The position numbers and the translations under genes are program-made. A stretch of 36,038 bases of DNA from Verrucomicrobiaceae bacterium (GTDB lineage: Bacteria; Verrucomicrobiota; Verrucomicrobiia; Verrucomicrobiales; Verrucomicrobiaceae). The DNA is taken from the NCBI GenBank assembly GCA_027487315.1, contig JAIYDW010000103.1, positions 1 to 36,038 on the forward strand, given 5' to 3'. The notes beneath the pieces are model-generated. The model was given only the letters and a program-made list of their open reading frames with translations, did no database searches and was not told where the DNA came from. Positions 27,153 to 35,963 of the stretch are shown here, in pieces; the first letter of the stretch is position 1, and each line of letters opens with the position of its first letter.

Positions 27153-29717
27153 CTAGCGGCGGGTGACGCGGACGGTGAAGGCTTTTCTGGGGTGGAGGAA
27201 GGTGCGGGCGGCGGCTTGGATGTCGGCGGGGGTGACGGCGGCGACGAGGGCTGGGAGGCGCTGGTAGTGGTCGTGACCGAGGCCGTTGAGTTCGTTCCAG
27301 CCGGTGACGTCGGCCATGGGGCCGTTGCCTTGCTGGGAGCGAAGCCAGGAGGATTTCCAGGTGGTGCGGGCGCGGTCGAGTTCGTCGGGAGAGAGGCCTT
27401 TTTCGGCGAGGTCTTTGATGAGGATGGTCATTTCGGCCTCGGCCTGATCGAGTTGATGAGGGGCGGTGCCGACGTAGAAGTAGAAGGCGCCGCAGGAGAG
27501 GGCGCTGAAGGTTTGGGCGCCGACGTAGTAGGCAAGGCCGAGCTCTTCGCGGATGCGATTGAACAGGCGTGAGCCCATGTCGCTGCAGGCTTCGTCGATG
27601 AGGCTCAAGGCGACGGAACTGGGGTGGTGGAGGTCGACGGTGCGGAAGCCGATGACGAGCACGGCTTGTTCTTTGTCGAGTTTTTCCTGCCAGCGTCCGG
27701 GCTTGGAGCGGGAGGTGTGGGTGCGGCGTGGGTCGTAGGCGGGTTTGCCGTGAGGGAGGGTGTGGAAGGAGGCGGCGATTTGGTCGCGGATGGCTTTGGG
27801 ATCGACATCGCCATAGACGGTGATGACGCCGTTTTCGCGGTTCAGGGTGCGGGCGAGGGCGCTGCGGCAGGCGGGGATGTCGAGGGCTTTGACGGAGGCT
27901 TCGGTGCCGTTGGCCGTGCGGGCGAAGGGTTTGCCGCTGAAGACTTCGGCGCGGGCGCGACGGAGGGCGACGGTGAGGGGGTCTTCTTTTTCTTCGCGGA
28001 TGGAAGCGAGTTGATGTTTTTTGACGAGGGCGAGGCCGTCATCCGGAAGGGAAGGGTGGAGGATCAGATCGGCGAGGAGGTCGATGGCGGTGGCTTCATC
28101 GCCACGCATGACTTCGGCGCCGAGGACGCGGCGATGGGCGTCGGCGGAGCATTGCAGGCTGCCACCGAGGTTTTCGAGTTCGGACTGAATTTGAGCGGCG
28201 GGGCGGTTGGAGGTGCCTTTGAGGAGGAGTTGGCTGGAGGCGAGGGTGACGCCTGCGTGGGCATCGGATTCGGCGAGGACACCGGCGAGGAACTGGGCGC
28301 GGAGGGAGACGAGGGGGAGGCGGGGGTTGGGTTTGACGAGGAGTGTGAGGCCGTCGAGGTCGTAGCGTTGGGGGCGGGTGGAGGTGCGGCTGCGGAGGCT
28401 GACCTGGGAGCGTTTGGCGGGCTTGGATTTGGTTTTGGGGCCGACGGAGACGACGCAGACGTTTTCGGGGGGGAGGTAGTGGCGGGCGACTTCGCGGACA
28501 CGACCGGGGGTGAGGTCGCGCACGGCTTGCAGGTAACGAGCGGCGAGGTCGAGGGTGCCGGAGATGAGCCAGGAGTTGCCGATGGAGGCGGCTTGGCCTT
28601 TGGTGGAGACGAGGCTGCGGAGTTGGCCGTTGAGGGTGGCGCGAACGGCTTTGGCGAGTTCGTCGGGCTGGGGGCCTTCCTCCTGGAGGGTGGCGATGAC
28701 TTCGAAGAGAGCGGAGCGGGCGGCGTCGGCGTCGGAGGGATCGCACTGGGCTTCGACCTGGAAGAGGCCGCATTCCTGGACGCACCAGGTGCCGGCCCAG
28801 ACGTCGTGGGCGAGGCGGCGTTTTTCGCGGAGTTCCTGGTAGAGTCGGGAGGAGCGACCGGAGCCGAGGAGGAAGCCGATGACATCGAGAGCGGCTTTGT
28901 CGGGGTGGGCTTCGCCGGGGGCCTGCCAGCCGAGGGAGACGCGGGTTTGGTCGGTGGGGAAGGTGCGGAATTCTTCGCGGCGGCCTTTGAGGGGCGGTTC
29001 GGAGGGGAGGTGAACGGGTTCGAAGGGGCTGCGTTTCCAGTCGCCGAGGAGTTTGGTGGCGGCTTTGAGGATTTTTTGGGAGTCGAAAGCGCCGGTGATG
29101 ACGACGAAGCAATTGTTGGGGACGTAGTGGCGGGCGATGAAGGCGGCGACGTCGGCGTGGGAGACTTGATCGAAGACGGCGCGGTGGCCGATGATGGGGT
29201 GGCCGAGGGGGTGTTTGCGGAAGGCGGTGGCCTGCATGAGGTGGTGCAGGGTGGAGTCCGGGTCGTCATGGTCCATGGCCATTTCACGGCGGATGACGTC
29301 CTGTTCGCGGGCGAGTTCGGCGGGGTCGAGCCGGGTGTTGCGGACCATGTCGGCGAGGATGTCGAGGTAGCCTTCGGTGTGTTCGGCGAGGCCGTCGATC
29401 CAGTAGACGGTGCGGTTGAAGGAGGTGTAGGCATTGACGTAGCCGCCGCGTTCCTGGATGTGTTTGGTGATGTCTTCGGCGGAGCGTTTTTGGGTGCCTT
29501 TGAAGAGCATGTGTTCGACGCAGTGGGCGAGGCCGGCACCGGTCCAATTTTCCTCGTGGATGGAACCGGCGCGAATCCAGAACTGAACGGAGACGAGGGG
29601 GTGATCGGCATCTTCACGGAGGAGGATTTCGAGGCCGTTGGGGAGGGTGTGGACCTGGGCGTCGAGGCGGGGGATGTCGAGGGAAGGTTCGGAGAGGGTT
29701 GGGATCAGGGCAGGCAT
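27153..29717 (-). CDS. M16 family zinc metallopeptidase (insulinase/processing peptidase-like)
   Basis: An 854-residue double M16 protein. The first half carries the inverted zinc motif H65-C-V-E-H69 with the distal ligand E145 in V-I-R-R-E-M (75 residues later, as in the family), followed by the R-x-Y-x-Y-like region L-Y-Q-E-L-R-E-K-R-R-L-A (about 287-299). The second half (about 440-854) repeats the fold but lacks H-x-x-E-H, as expected for the non-catalytic domain; it contains L-F-N-R-I-R-E-E-L-G-L-A-Y-Y-V-G. No signal peptide is visible at M-P-A-L-I-P-T-L-S, so it is probably cytoplasmic. Likely role: degradation of small peptides. It lies 72 bases downstream of the Minf_1886 gene on the same strand and may be co-transcribed. 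Confidence 0.94.
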   Translation of the reverse strand: MPALIPTLSEPSLDIPRLDAQVHTLPNGLEILLREDADHPLVSVQFWIRAGSIHEENWTGAGLAHCVEHMLFKGTQKRSAEDITKHIQERGGYVNAYTSFNRTVYWIDGLAEHTEGYLDILADMVRNTRLDPAELAREQDVIRREMAMDHDDPDSTLHHLMQATAFRKHPLGHPIIGHRAVFDQVSHADVAAFIARHYVPNNCFVVITGAFDSQKILKAATKLLGDWKRSPFEPVHLPSEPPLKGRREEFRTFPTDQTRVSLGWQAPGEAHPDKAALDVIGFLLGSGRSSRLYQELREKRRLAHDVWAGTWCVQECGLFQVEAQCDPSDADAARSALFEVIATLQEEGPQPDELAKAVRATLNGQLRSLVSTKGQAASIGNSWLISGTLDLAARYLQAVRDLTPGRVREVARHYLPPENVCVVSVGPKTKSKPAKRSQVSLRSRTSTRPQRYDLDGLTLLVKPNPRLPLVSLRAQFLAGVLAESDAHAGVTLASSQLLLKGTSNRPAAQIQSELENLGGSLQCSADAHRRVLGAEVMRGDEATAIDLLADLILHPSLPDDGLALVKKHQLASIREEKEDPLTVALRRARAEVFSGKPFARTANGTEASVKALDIPACRSALARTLNRENGVITVYGDVDPKAIRDQIAASFHTLPHGKPAYDPRRTHTSRSKPGRWQEKLDKEQAVLVIGFRTVDLHHPSSVALSLIDEACSDMGSRLFNRIREELGLAYYVGAQTFSALSCGAFYFYVGTAPHQLDQAEAEMTILIKDLAEKGLSPDELDRARTTWKSSWLRSQQGNGPMADVTGWNELNGLGHDHYQRLPALVAAVTPADIQAAARTFLHPRKAFTVRVTRR

Positions 29718-29789
29718 GGAAGGAAAGGGGATGGGGCGTTGGGCTCAACGCGGCTGGGGGGAGAGGGGATAGGTGATGGGGAGCGCCGA

Positions 29790-30197
29790 CTAGGGAGTGG
29801 TGCCGGGGCTGGATTGGCGGTCTTTGGCGGGAAGGAAGGGTTCGGTGAAGGCGGTATTGAAGTCGTAGCCGCCATCGAAGTCTTCGAGGGAGTCGCCCTC
29901 ATTTCTGCCGAAGTAACCGATTTCGATGAGATTGTAGACGATGTGGCCGACGTCGAGACCGCGGTAGAGGCCCCATTGATTGAGGAGGGTGAGCGACATG
30001 GGGCCGAACTCTTTGATGACGTAGTCGCGGAAACCTGCGAGCAGTTCCTGGCCGGAGACGTGTTGGTCTTCCTGACCTTGGCGGAACATTTCGGAGGCGT
30101 GGTTGAGGGCGACGCGGACGAGGTCGTAGGCTTCTGGACGGTAGCGGTCGTCACGCTGGATGGCGTGGTGGACAGCTTGGGCGAACAGAGGGGACAT
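29790..30197 (-). CDS. Minf_1886 family protein (Verrucomicrobia/Planctomycetes-restricted)
   Basis: A 135-residue protein of the Minf_1886 family, named after a Methylacidiphilum gene and known only from Verrucomicrobia and Planctomycetes. Hallmarks: A-I-Q-R-D-D-R-Y-R-P-E-A-Y-D-L-V-R-V-A-L near 13-32, H-V-S-G-Q-E-L-L-A-G-F-R-D-Y (about 46-59), F-G-P-M-S-L-T-L-L-N-Q-W-G, and D-V-G-H-I-V-Y-N-L-I-E-I-G-Y. ATG 30197 (M-S-P-L-F-A-Q-A-V) is chosen because the family starts there; the frame runs open to 30251 without similarity. Function unknown. It is a useful phylum marker and is divergent from the epimerase gene. Confidence 0.94.
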   Translation of the reverse strand: MSPLFAQAVHHAIQRDDRYRPEAYDLVRVALNHASEMFRQGQEDQHVSGQELLAGFRDYVIKEFGPMSLTLLNQWGLYRGLDVGHIVYNLIEIGYFGRNEGDSLEDFDGGYDFNTAFTEPFLPAKDRQSSPGTTP

Positions 30198-30364
30198 GGT
30201 GGGGGTGAGGTCGGGAAGATTAGAACGTAGGGGGCGGGGAATGTGGCGCAAAGTTGGAGAGGGTCAATGGAGGAGGCGAGTTGGGGGACAGGGGGCATTT
30301 TGTGCTTTCGTTTGGTGAAGTCCGTTTTTTGGTGGAGGATTGGTGAACTCCTTTTGACATTGAT

Positions 30365-31057
30365 ATGCACCCTGAAAGCGCGACATCCCATGAGACTTGT
30401 TTGATTTTGCCTTCGTTACTGGCCTCGGATTGGTCACGAGTGGGCGATGAGGTGCGGCGGGCGGAGGCGGCGGGGGCGCGGTGGTTGCATTTGGATGTGA
30501 TGGACGGGGCGTTTGTGGACAACATTTCGTTTGGTCCCCAGATGGTGCAGACGGTGAGGAAGGTGACGGATCTGTATTTGGATGTGCATTTGATGATTCA
30601 CCGGGCGGATCACTATTTGGAGCGGTTCATCAAGGCGGGGGCGAACAACATCACGATTCATGTGGAGGCGAATTATGATTCGTCGGTTGGGGAGACGCTG
30701 AAGCGGATTCGGGCGGCGGGGTTGCAGTGCGGGCTGGCGTTGCATCCGGACACGCCGTTTGAGGCGGCGTTGCCTTATGTGAGGGAGATTGATTTGCTGC
30801 TGGTGATGACGGTGGTGCCTGGGTTTGGCGGGCAGCCGTTCATGGAGAAGGAGACGATGCCGAAGCTGGCGGCGGCGAGGGACTACCGGGAGGCGAACGG
30901 GTTGAAGTATCATTTGGAGGTGGACGGTGGGGTGTATGTGCATAGCGCGCCGATTGCGCGGCGGAACGGAGCGAACCTGCTGGTGTGCGGGACGTCTTCG
31001 TTTGGGCCTGCGGACATGAAGGGGGCGATGGCGGAATTGCTGGCGGCGGCGGGGTGA
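30365..31057 (+). CDS. rpe: Ribulose-phosphate 3-epimerase
   Basis: Interconverts ribulose-5-phosphate and xylulose-5-phosphate in the pentose phosphate pathway. The 230 residues show the family set: I-L-P-S-L-L-A-S-D (S and D near 17-22), H-L-D-V-M-D-G-x-F-V-D-N (metal-binding H and D, about 42-53), L-D-V-H-L-M-I (about 72-78), V-M-T-V-V-P-G-F-G-G-Q-x-F (about 142-154), E-V-D-G-G-V (catalytic Asp, about 184-189) and V-C-G-T-S-S-F (about 208-214). Length is normal. ATG 30365 adds about a dozen residues before the first strand; other starts are not better. It is followed by a medium-chain dehydrogenase after 56 bases. Confidence 0.96.
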   Translation: MHPESATSHETCLILPSLLASDWSRVGDEVRRAEAAGARWLHLDVMDGAFVDNISFGPQMVQTVRKVTDLYLDVHLMIHRADHYLERFIKAGANNITIHVEANYDSSVGETLKRIRAAGLQCGLALHPDTPFEAALPYVREIDLLLVMTVVPGFGGQPFMEKETMPKLAAARDYREANGLKYHLEVDGGVYVHSAPIARRNGANLLVCGTSSFGPADMKGAMAELLAAAG

Positions 31058-31113
31058 GGTGATTCGAGGGCTTGCATCGGGGTGGTATCTCGGGAGGGTG
31101 TGGGCTTACTGAT

Positions 31114-32250
31114 ATGAAAGCACTTGTTCTGACCGGCCCTTCTGAGTTCCAATTTGACACCGTCTTCCCTGATCCTGAGGTGGGGGCGGGCGAGGTCTTG
31201 GTGCAGGTGAAGGCCTGCGGGATTTGTGGGAGTGACATTCATGGAATGGATGGGCGGAGCGGGCGGAGGCAGATGCCGATTGTGATGGGGCATGAGGCGG
31301 CGGGTGACATCGTGGCGGTGGGAGCAGGTGTGGTGGATTGGAAGGTGGGGCAGCGGGTGACGTTTGATTCGACGGAATACTGCGGGGAGTGTGACGAGTG
31401 TGAGCGCGGGTATGTGAATCTTTGTTCGAACCGGAAGGTGTTGGGGGTCTCGCCGGGGACGTATCGGAGGCATGGGTGTTTTGCGGAGTTGATTGCGCTG
31501 CCGACGCGGATTTTGTATGCGATTCCGGATGAGTTGAGCTATGAGAAGGCGGCGTTTGCGGAGCCGGTGAGCATTGCGCTGCATGCGGTGAACTTGGCGG
31601 ACGGGATCGATGTGGGAGAGGCGTTCACTCAAGATGATGAGGGGCATGAGCATGGCTGCGGGGATGAGTCGTGCGAGGGATGCGAGAGCCATGGGGAAGG
31701 TGTGGAAGATGAGGGCGGGACGGCGGTGGTGGTGGGAGCGGGATTAATCGGGCTGCTGGTGGTGCAGGCGTTGAAGGCGCGGGGGTGGGAGCGGGTGATC
31801 GCGGTGGATTTGGATGATGGGCGGTTGGAGTTGGCGAAGAAGCTGGGGGCGAGTGAGGCGTTCAATGCGAAGCAGGAGGGCTTGGCGGAGCACCTGAGGG
31901 AGCTGTGTGGAGGGGATGGGGCGGATGCGAGTTTTGAAGTGGTGGGAGCGGCGGCGCCGTTGGATTTGGCGATTCGGAGTGTGCGCAAGGGTGGGCAGGT
32001 GATTTTGGTGGGCAACTTGCAACCGAATACGCCATTTCCCCTACAAGAAGTCGTGACACGGCAGATCACCTTAAAGGGGTCATGCTCGTGTGCGGGGGAG
32101 TATCCGGAGGCGATTCGGAGGATTCAGGATGGGAGCATCCAGGTGGAGCCGCTGTTGAGTGCTGTTGCGTCTTTAGATGAGGGCGCAGGCTGGTTTAAGC
32201 GCCTGTATGACAACAAGGAAGGATTGATGAAAGTGGTTCTCAAGCCCTAA
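31114..32250 (+). CDS. Medium-chain zinc dehydrogenase (sorbitol/threonine-type) with His/Cys-rich insertion
   Basis: A 378-residue NAD(P)-dependent polyol or sugar dehydrogenase. Catalytic zinc region: C38 in G-I-C-G-S-D and H60-E61 in G-H-E-A-A-G-D. Structural zinc cysteines C90, C93, C96 and C104 (C-G-E-C-D-E-C...L-C). Rossmann motif V-V-V-G-A-G-L-I-G at 205-213. Between the catalytic core and the Rossmann fold, where relatives have a short loop, lies an acidic segment (about 163-202) with H178, H180, C182, C187, C190 and H193, resembling a metal-binding loop. ATG 31114 is chosen (M-K-A-L-V-L-T-G); the upstream frame is unrelated. Neighbouring rpe hints at sugar metabolism, but the substrate is not deducible. 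Confidence 0.9.
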   Translation: MKALVLTGPSEFQFDTVFPDPEVGAGEVLVQVKACGICGSDIHGMDGRSGRRQMPIVMGHEAAGDIVAVGAGVVDWKVGQRVTFDSTEYCGECDECERGYVNLCSNRKVLGVSPGTYRRHGCFAELIALPTRILYAIPDELSYEKAAFAEPVSIALHAVNLADGIDVGEAFTQDDEGHEHGCGDESCEGCESHGEGVEDEGGTAVVVGAGLIGLLVVQALKARGWERVIAVDLDDGRLELAKKLGASEAFNAKQEGLAEHLRELCGGDGADASFEVVGAAAPLDLAIRSVRKGGQVILVGNLQPNTPFPLQEVVTRQITLKGSCSCAGEYPEAIRRIQDGSIQVEPLLSAVASLDEGAGWFKRLYDNKEGLMKVVLKP

Positions 32251-32349
32251 GGTGAGGAAAGTGGGATTGGGTCGAGTTGCCTTTTTTCCCTAGATTATAG
32301 TTGCGTTAGGCGACTGTTCTTCTAGGGGTGGGTGTAGTCTCCTTAGCGC

Positions 32350-32535
32350 ATGCGTTTTTCTTTAGAGTTTGAATCTGATGAGTCTTTTGACGGGCGAGGT
32401 TTTTTTGTCTCGCCTGAGGAGGTCGTGCGTGCGGGTAGTTTGGCGGATGGCAGACAGGGAGTGGAGTCAGCGCATTGGATGGCTTTTGCGGAAGCTCTTG
32501 CGGGCGTGCTTGAAGAGACAACTGGGGAAGGTTAG
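32350..32535 (+). CDS. Possible small hypothetical protein
   Basis: A 61-residue frame M-R-F-S-L-E-F-E-S-D-E-S-F-D-G-R-G-F-F-V, acidic, ending G-V-L-E-E-T-T-G-E-G. It fills the gap between the dehydrogenase and the convergent dinG-type gene, whose stop it overlaps by four bases. Composition is protein-like and codons are G/T-skewed as in neighbouring + strand genes, but there is no recognised family, no clear ribosome-binding site and the frame is short, so it may be spurious. Confidence 0.35.
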   Translation: MRFSLEFESDESFDGRGFFVSPEEVVRAGSLADGRQGVESAHWMAFAEALAGVLEETTGEG

Positions 32536-34538
32536 GGCATTACTTCCCGGGGGCATTCGGGGAGGGAGGCGAGGAAGGCGCGGCCGTAGGGTTTGGAGAG
32601 GATGCGATTGTCGAGGATGGCGCACATACCTTTGTCCTTGCGGCTGCGGATGAGGCGGCCGACGCCCTGGCGGAGTTTGAGGATGGCTTCAGGGACGGAG
32701 TATTCCATGAAGGCGTTGATGCCTTGTTTCTCGAGGTGTTCGATGCGGGAGGCGGTGACGGGGTGGTCGGGGACGGCGAAGGGGAGGCGGGTGATGATGA
32801 CGTTGCTGAGGGCTTCGCCGGGGACGTCGACGCCGGTCCAGAAGCTGTCGGTGCCGAAGAGGACACTGTGGGTGTCTTCTTTGAATTCTTTGAGCATTTG
32901 ATGGCGGGCCATGCCGCGGCCCTGGACAAGGAGTTGCCAGTCCTGGCGGGCGCAGTGGTCCTCCAGGAGGTCGGCCATGGTCTGCATCTGGCTGTAGCTG
33001 GTGAAGAGGACAAAGGCGCGGCCGTCGGAGAGGTCGAGGAAGTGGCGGATGCGTTCGCAGAGGGCGGGCTCGAAGTCGGGGGTGCCGGGCTGGGGCATCG
33101 ACTTGACGAGGTAGAGGCGCATTTGCTTGTTGAAGTCGAAGGGGCTTTCGATGCAGGCGGCGGTGCAGTTTTCGGCGCCGACGCGGCGGCGGAACCAGCG
33201 GAGTTCGGAGTCGTCGCCGACGGAGAGGGTGGCACTGGTGAAGACGCAGGCTTTGCCGGGTTGGAAGAAGATGTCGCGCAGTTTGGGTGAGACATCGATG
33301 GGAGCGCTGTGGAGGGCGAGGGTGCGGTTTTCGCCGCCGGTGCGTTCGGCCCAGTAGACGTGTTCTTCGGGTTCCTGGTTGATCCAGGCTTTGATGCTGG
33401 CGGAGACGGCGATGAGTTTTCGGCCGAGGTCGTGGACTTCGCTTTTGGTGTTTTCGTTTTTGGCAGTGTCGCCCGCGCGTTCGGCGACTTTGGCGATGCG
33501 GAGGAGTTCCTGAGTGAGGGTGTCGGCGATGAAGTCGGGTTCACGGACCCGGAACTCGCGGGCGTAGGTGGAGAATTTGCAGCGGTTTTCGGCGGCGCGG
33601 AAGAAGCCGTCGACGGTGGACATGGCGGTGAGGACGAGTTCGACGCCTTCGCGTTCGCCGAGCAGGGAGAAGAAACCTTTGCGGGTTTTGGGATTGTGGA
33701 GGCGGCTGAGTTCGAAGCGGATGTTGGACTCGCTGACGTGGATCCCGAAGGCTTTGGCAGCGATGTTTTCGATGGTGTGGGCTTCGTCTAGGATGACGAA
33801 GTCACGAGGGAAGAGGAAGTTGCCGTCTTCGGGGAGGGTTTCCTCGTTGGAGGAGAGGAGGGTGAAGAAGAGGGTGTGGTTCATGACCACGACATCGGCT
33901 TCGGCGACCTTGCGGCGGGCGGCTTGATACCAGCAGTTGGAGCCGGGGCCGCATTTGCGTGGAGTGCAGGCGTGGGCCTCGCTGCATACCATGGACCAGA
34001 CGCGGGCGGTGGGGGAGAAGGTGAGGTCGCTGAGGGTGCCGTCGCGGGTGGACTCGGACCACTCGAGGAGTTTGGTGAGTTCGGCGGCTTCGAAGGCAGT
34101 AAAGAGGTCGCCGGTTTCGGCGAGGGCGCGTTTGAGGCGGGTGGGGCAGAGGTAGTTGGAGCGGCCTTTGAGGAGGACGGCTTTGAAGTCGCCGACGAGT
34201 TTCTGGATGATGGGGATGTCTTTGTGGATGAGTTGCTCCTGGAGATTGATGGTGTGGGTGGTGATGACGGCTTTGCGTTTGGAGTCGAGGGCGCGGCGGA
34301 TGGAGGGGAGGAGGTAGGCGAGGGATTTGCCGACGCCGGTGGCGGCTTCGACGACCAGGGGTTGTTGTTTTTCCAGGGCGATGCCGACGAGTTCGGCCAT
34401 GCGCTGTTGTTGCGGGCGATATTCGAAGTCGCGGGAGCTGGAGAAGAGGCCGGTCTCAGAGAAGGCATCGTGCATTTCCTGGGCCAGGGAGGGTCCTGGT
34501 CCAGTGCTGCCTGTGCTTTCATCGGCAAGGTGGATCAT
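32532..34538 (-). CDS. DinG/XPD-family ATP-dependent DNA helicase
   Basis: A 668-residue 5'-3' SF2 helicase for DNA repair and resolution of R-loops or replication conflicts. Motifs: Q-region Y-R-P-Q-Q-Q-R-M (40-47), Walker A A-A-T-G-V-G-K-S (65-72), Walker B I-L-D-E-A-H (DEAH), and late motifs V-L-F-G-T-D-S-F-W-T-G-V-D-V-P-G-E and Q-G-V-G-R-L-I-R-S. Four cysteines for a [4Fe-4S] cluster are present in the expected place: N-Y-L-C and, after M-V-C-S-E-A-H-A, C-T-P-R-K-C-G-P-G-S-N-C-W-Y. No N-terminal exonuclease domain, so it is the DinG rather than the Bacillus DinG-Exo type. ATG 34538 begins M-I-H-L-A-D-E-S. It faces away from the squalene-synthase-like gene. Confidence 0.94.
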   Translation of the reverse strand: MIHLADESTGSTGPGPSLAQEMHDAFSETGLFSSSRDFEYRPQQQRMAELVGIALEKQQPLVVEAATGVGKSLAYLLPSIRRALDSKRKAVITTHTINLQEQLIHKDIPIIQKLVGDFKAVLLKGRSNYLCPTRLKRALAETGDLFTAFEAAELTKLLEWSESTRDGTLSDLTFSPTARVWSMVCSEAHACTPRKCGPGSNCWYQAARRKVAEADVVVMNHTLFFTLLSSNEETLPEDGNFLFPRDFVILDEAHTIENIAAKAFGIHVSESNIRFELSRLHNPKTRKGFFSLLGEREGVELVLTAMSTVDGFFRAAENRCKFSTYAREFRVREPDFIADTLTQELLRIAKVAERAGDTAKNENTKSEVHDLGRKLIAVSASIKAWINQEPEEHVYWAERTGGENRTLALHSAPIDVSPKLRDIFFQPGKACVFTSATLSVGDDSELRWFRRRVGAENCTAACIESPFDFNKQMRLYLVKSMPQPGTPDFEPALCERIRHFLDLSDGRAFVLFTSYSQMQTMADLLEDHCARQDWQLLVQGRGMARHQMLKEFKEDTHSVLFGTDSFWTGVDVPGEALSNVIITRLPFAVPDHPVTASRIEHLEKQGINAFMEYSVPEAILKLRQGVGRLIRSRKDKGMCAILDNRILSKPYGRAFLASLPECPREVMP

Positions 34539-34626
34539 GGGTTATCTTCCCAAGGTGGGAGGGCGGGTCAACAGGTGGTTGGGTGAGGGCTTGCGTTGGA
34601 GGGGAAGCGATGGCTTGGTAAGTTTA

Positions 34627-35670
34627 ATGAGCCAGGACGAAGAGAGTGTGTATGAGAAGGAGCTGGGCGGGAAGTTGCTGGCGTCGGTATCGCGTTCGTT
34701 TTATCTGACGCTGAAGGCGCTGCCGAAGGCGTTGCGCGAGCCGATTTCACTGGCGTATTTGCTGGCGCGGACGGCGGATACGATTGCGGATACGGTGGAG
34801 GTGCCGGAGGCCTTGAGGATGGAGTGTTTGCGTGCGTTTGATGAAGTCATTCGGGTGCCGGATCGGGAGGCGGAGGTGAGGTTGGCGGAGCGATTGGCGA
34901 AGGCGTTTGCGGCTTATCAGACGGATGCGGCGGAGAAGCGTTTGATGGAGGTGGTGGGTGAATCGCTGGCGTGGTTGGGGACAATGCGTGGGGAGGCGAG
35001 GGTAGCGGTGTTGGAGGTTTTGGAGCGGATCATTGCGGGGCAGATTTTGGATATTGAACGGTTTCCGGGCGATGGTCGGTTGAGGAGTTTGAAGACGGCG
35101 GAGGAATTGGATGATTACACGTGGCGGGTGGCGGGATGTGTGGGGGAGTTTTGGACACGGTTGTGTGCGAGTGAACTGGAGGCAGCGTTTGAGGAAGGGG
35201 TTTCGGTTGATGAGATGGTGGTGGATGGGATTGGCATGGGGAAGGCGCTGCAGTTGATCAATATTTTGAGGGATGTGGGCAAGGACATGAAGTTGGGCCG
35301 GTGTTATTTGCCGGAGGAGGAGTGGATGGAAGCGGGGATCGAGTCGGCGGAGCAGATTCGGGCGGAGAGTGGGAAGTTGAAGCCAGTGTGGGAGCGCTGG
35401 GCGCGGGAGTGCGACGGGCATTTGGAGGCGGGGTTGCGTTATGTGTGCCGGTTGCAGGAGGCGAAGCTGCGGTATGCGACGGCGTTGCCGTTGATGCTGG
35501 CGTTTGGGACGTTGAGGAAGTTGCGGGCGGCTTCGTGGGAAGAGGTGCTGGGTGGGGTGAAGATTTCGCGGCTGGATGTGGCGCGGTTGCTGACGGAGAC
35601 GCTGGTGACGAGTCGGAGTGCGTCGGGGTTGATGGCGCAGGCGGGGCGTTGGGGTCGAGTGGTGGGGTGA
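34627..35670 (+). CDS. Squalene/phytoene synthase family protein
   Basis: A 347-residue head-to-head prenyl synthase that condenses two farnesyl- (or geranylgeranyl-) diphosphates to squalene or phytoene. Two Asp-rich Mg/diphosphate motifs: D51-T-I-A-D55 and D215-V-G-K-D219 (in L-I-N-I-L-R-D-V-G-K-D). Also R-S-F-Y (23-26), Y-L-L-A-R-T-A-D, and Y-T-W-R-V-A-G-C-V-G near 163-172. The Y-T-W-R-V-A-G-C-V-G-E-F-W segment and D-x-x-x-D second motif resemble squalene synthases; a hopanoid role is plausible but no shc/hpn genes lie in the window. The frame is open upstream to 34327, over the helicase gene; ATG 34627 (M-S-Q-D-E-E-S) is chosen since homology begins there. Confidence 0.92.
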   Translation: MSQDEESVYEKELGGKLLASVSRSFYLTLKALPKALREPISLAYLLARTADTIADTVEVPEALRMECLRAFDEVIRVPDREAEVRLAERLAKAFAAYQTDAAEKRLMEVVGESLAWLGTMRGEARVAVLEVLERIIAGQILDIERFPGDGRLRSLKTAEELDDYTWRVAGCVGEFWTRLCASELEAAFEEGVSVDEMVVDGIGMGKALQLINILRDVGKDMKLGRCYLPEEEWMEAGIESAEQIRAESGKLKPVWERWARECDGHLEAGLRYVCRLQEAKLRYATALPLMLAFGTLRKLRAASWEEVLGGVKISRLDVARLLTETLVTSRSASGLMAQAGRWGRVVG

Positions 35671-35713
35671 AGGAGCGGGGATGAAACTTTCTTGCGGAAG
35701 AATGACTTTTCGG

Positions 35714-35741
35714 TTGCGTGGGGGTGGGTGCCCGCTAGGTT
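35714..35741 (+). promoter_or_regulatory. Possible tRNA-Asp promoter
   Basis: TTGCGT (35714-35719) and TAGGTT (35736-35741) with a 16-base spacer lie 21 bases before the tRNA. The match to consensus is moderate, but position and spacing fit a stable-RNA promoter. Confidence 0.35.
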
Positions 35742-35762
35742 CCCGGCTCACAAAACGAGTCT

Positions 35763-35839
35763 GGAGCGGTAGTTCAGTTGGTTAGAACGCCAGCCTGTCA
35801 CGTTGGAGGTCGCGGGTTCGAGCCCCGTCCGCTCCGCCA
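35763..35839 (+). tRNA. tRNA-Asp (anticodon GTC)
   Basis: Full cloverleaf. Acceptor stem ggagcgg (35763-35769) pairs with ccgctcc; D-arm agttcagttggttagaac; anticodon stem ccagc/gttgg with one G-T pair; loop ctgtcac with anticodon GTC at 35797-35799; T-arm with ggttcgagcc; and an encoded CCA end at 35837-35839. The reverse strand carries a well-known false frame. Confidence 0.97.
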
Positions 35840-35862
35840 CTTGTTTTGTTAGGGTAGGTCCC

Positions 35863-35878
35863 CGGAGCGTTTGCTCCG
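35863..35878 (+). terminator. Hairpin after tRNA-Asp
   Basis: cggagc-gttt-gctccg, a perfect 6-bp stem with a four-base loop, 24 bases after the tRNA. A T-rich run lies before it (ttgttttgtt), not after, so the terminator role is uncertain. The bases beyond it to the window end show only the promoter candidate at 35964. Confidence 0.4.
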
Positions 35879-35963
35879 AGCAGCAAAGGACCTCGATTGG
35901 GGGGAATGACTTTAAAAAGTGAGGGTGGGAACGATGCAAATGACTTTCTGTGTGAGAGAGGGT

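Noticed and set aside
27624-30230. 868-residue + strand open frame rich in Gly, Glu, Asp and Val
   Set aside because: It mirrors the M16 peptidase and Minf_1886 genes on the other strand and has only low-complexity composition. High G content makes such long shadows frequent here.
30354-30359. TTGACA as -35 box for rpe
   Set aside because: It is five bases before the ATG, so a transcript from it would start inside the gene and no matching -10 is seen.
32305-32311. gttaggc, an exact integron core site
   Set aside because: A single 7-base match without a partner RYYYAAC site or a hairpin is expected by chance.
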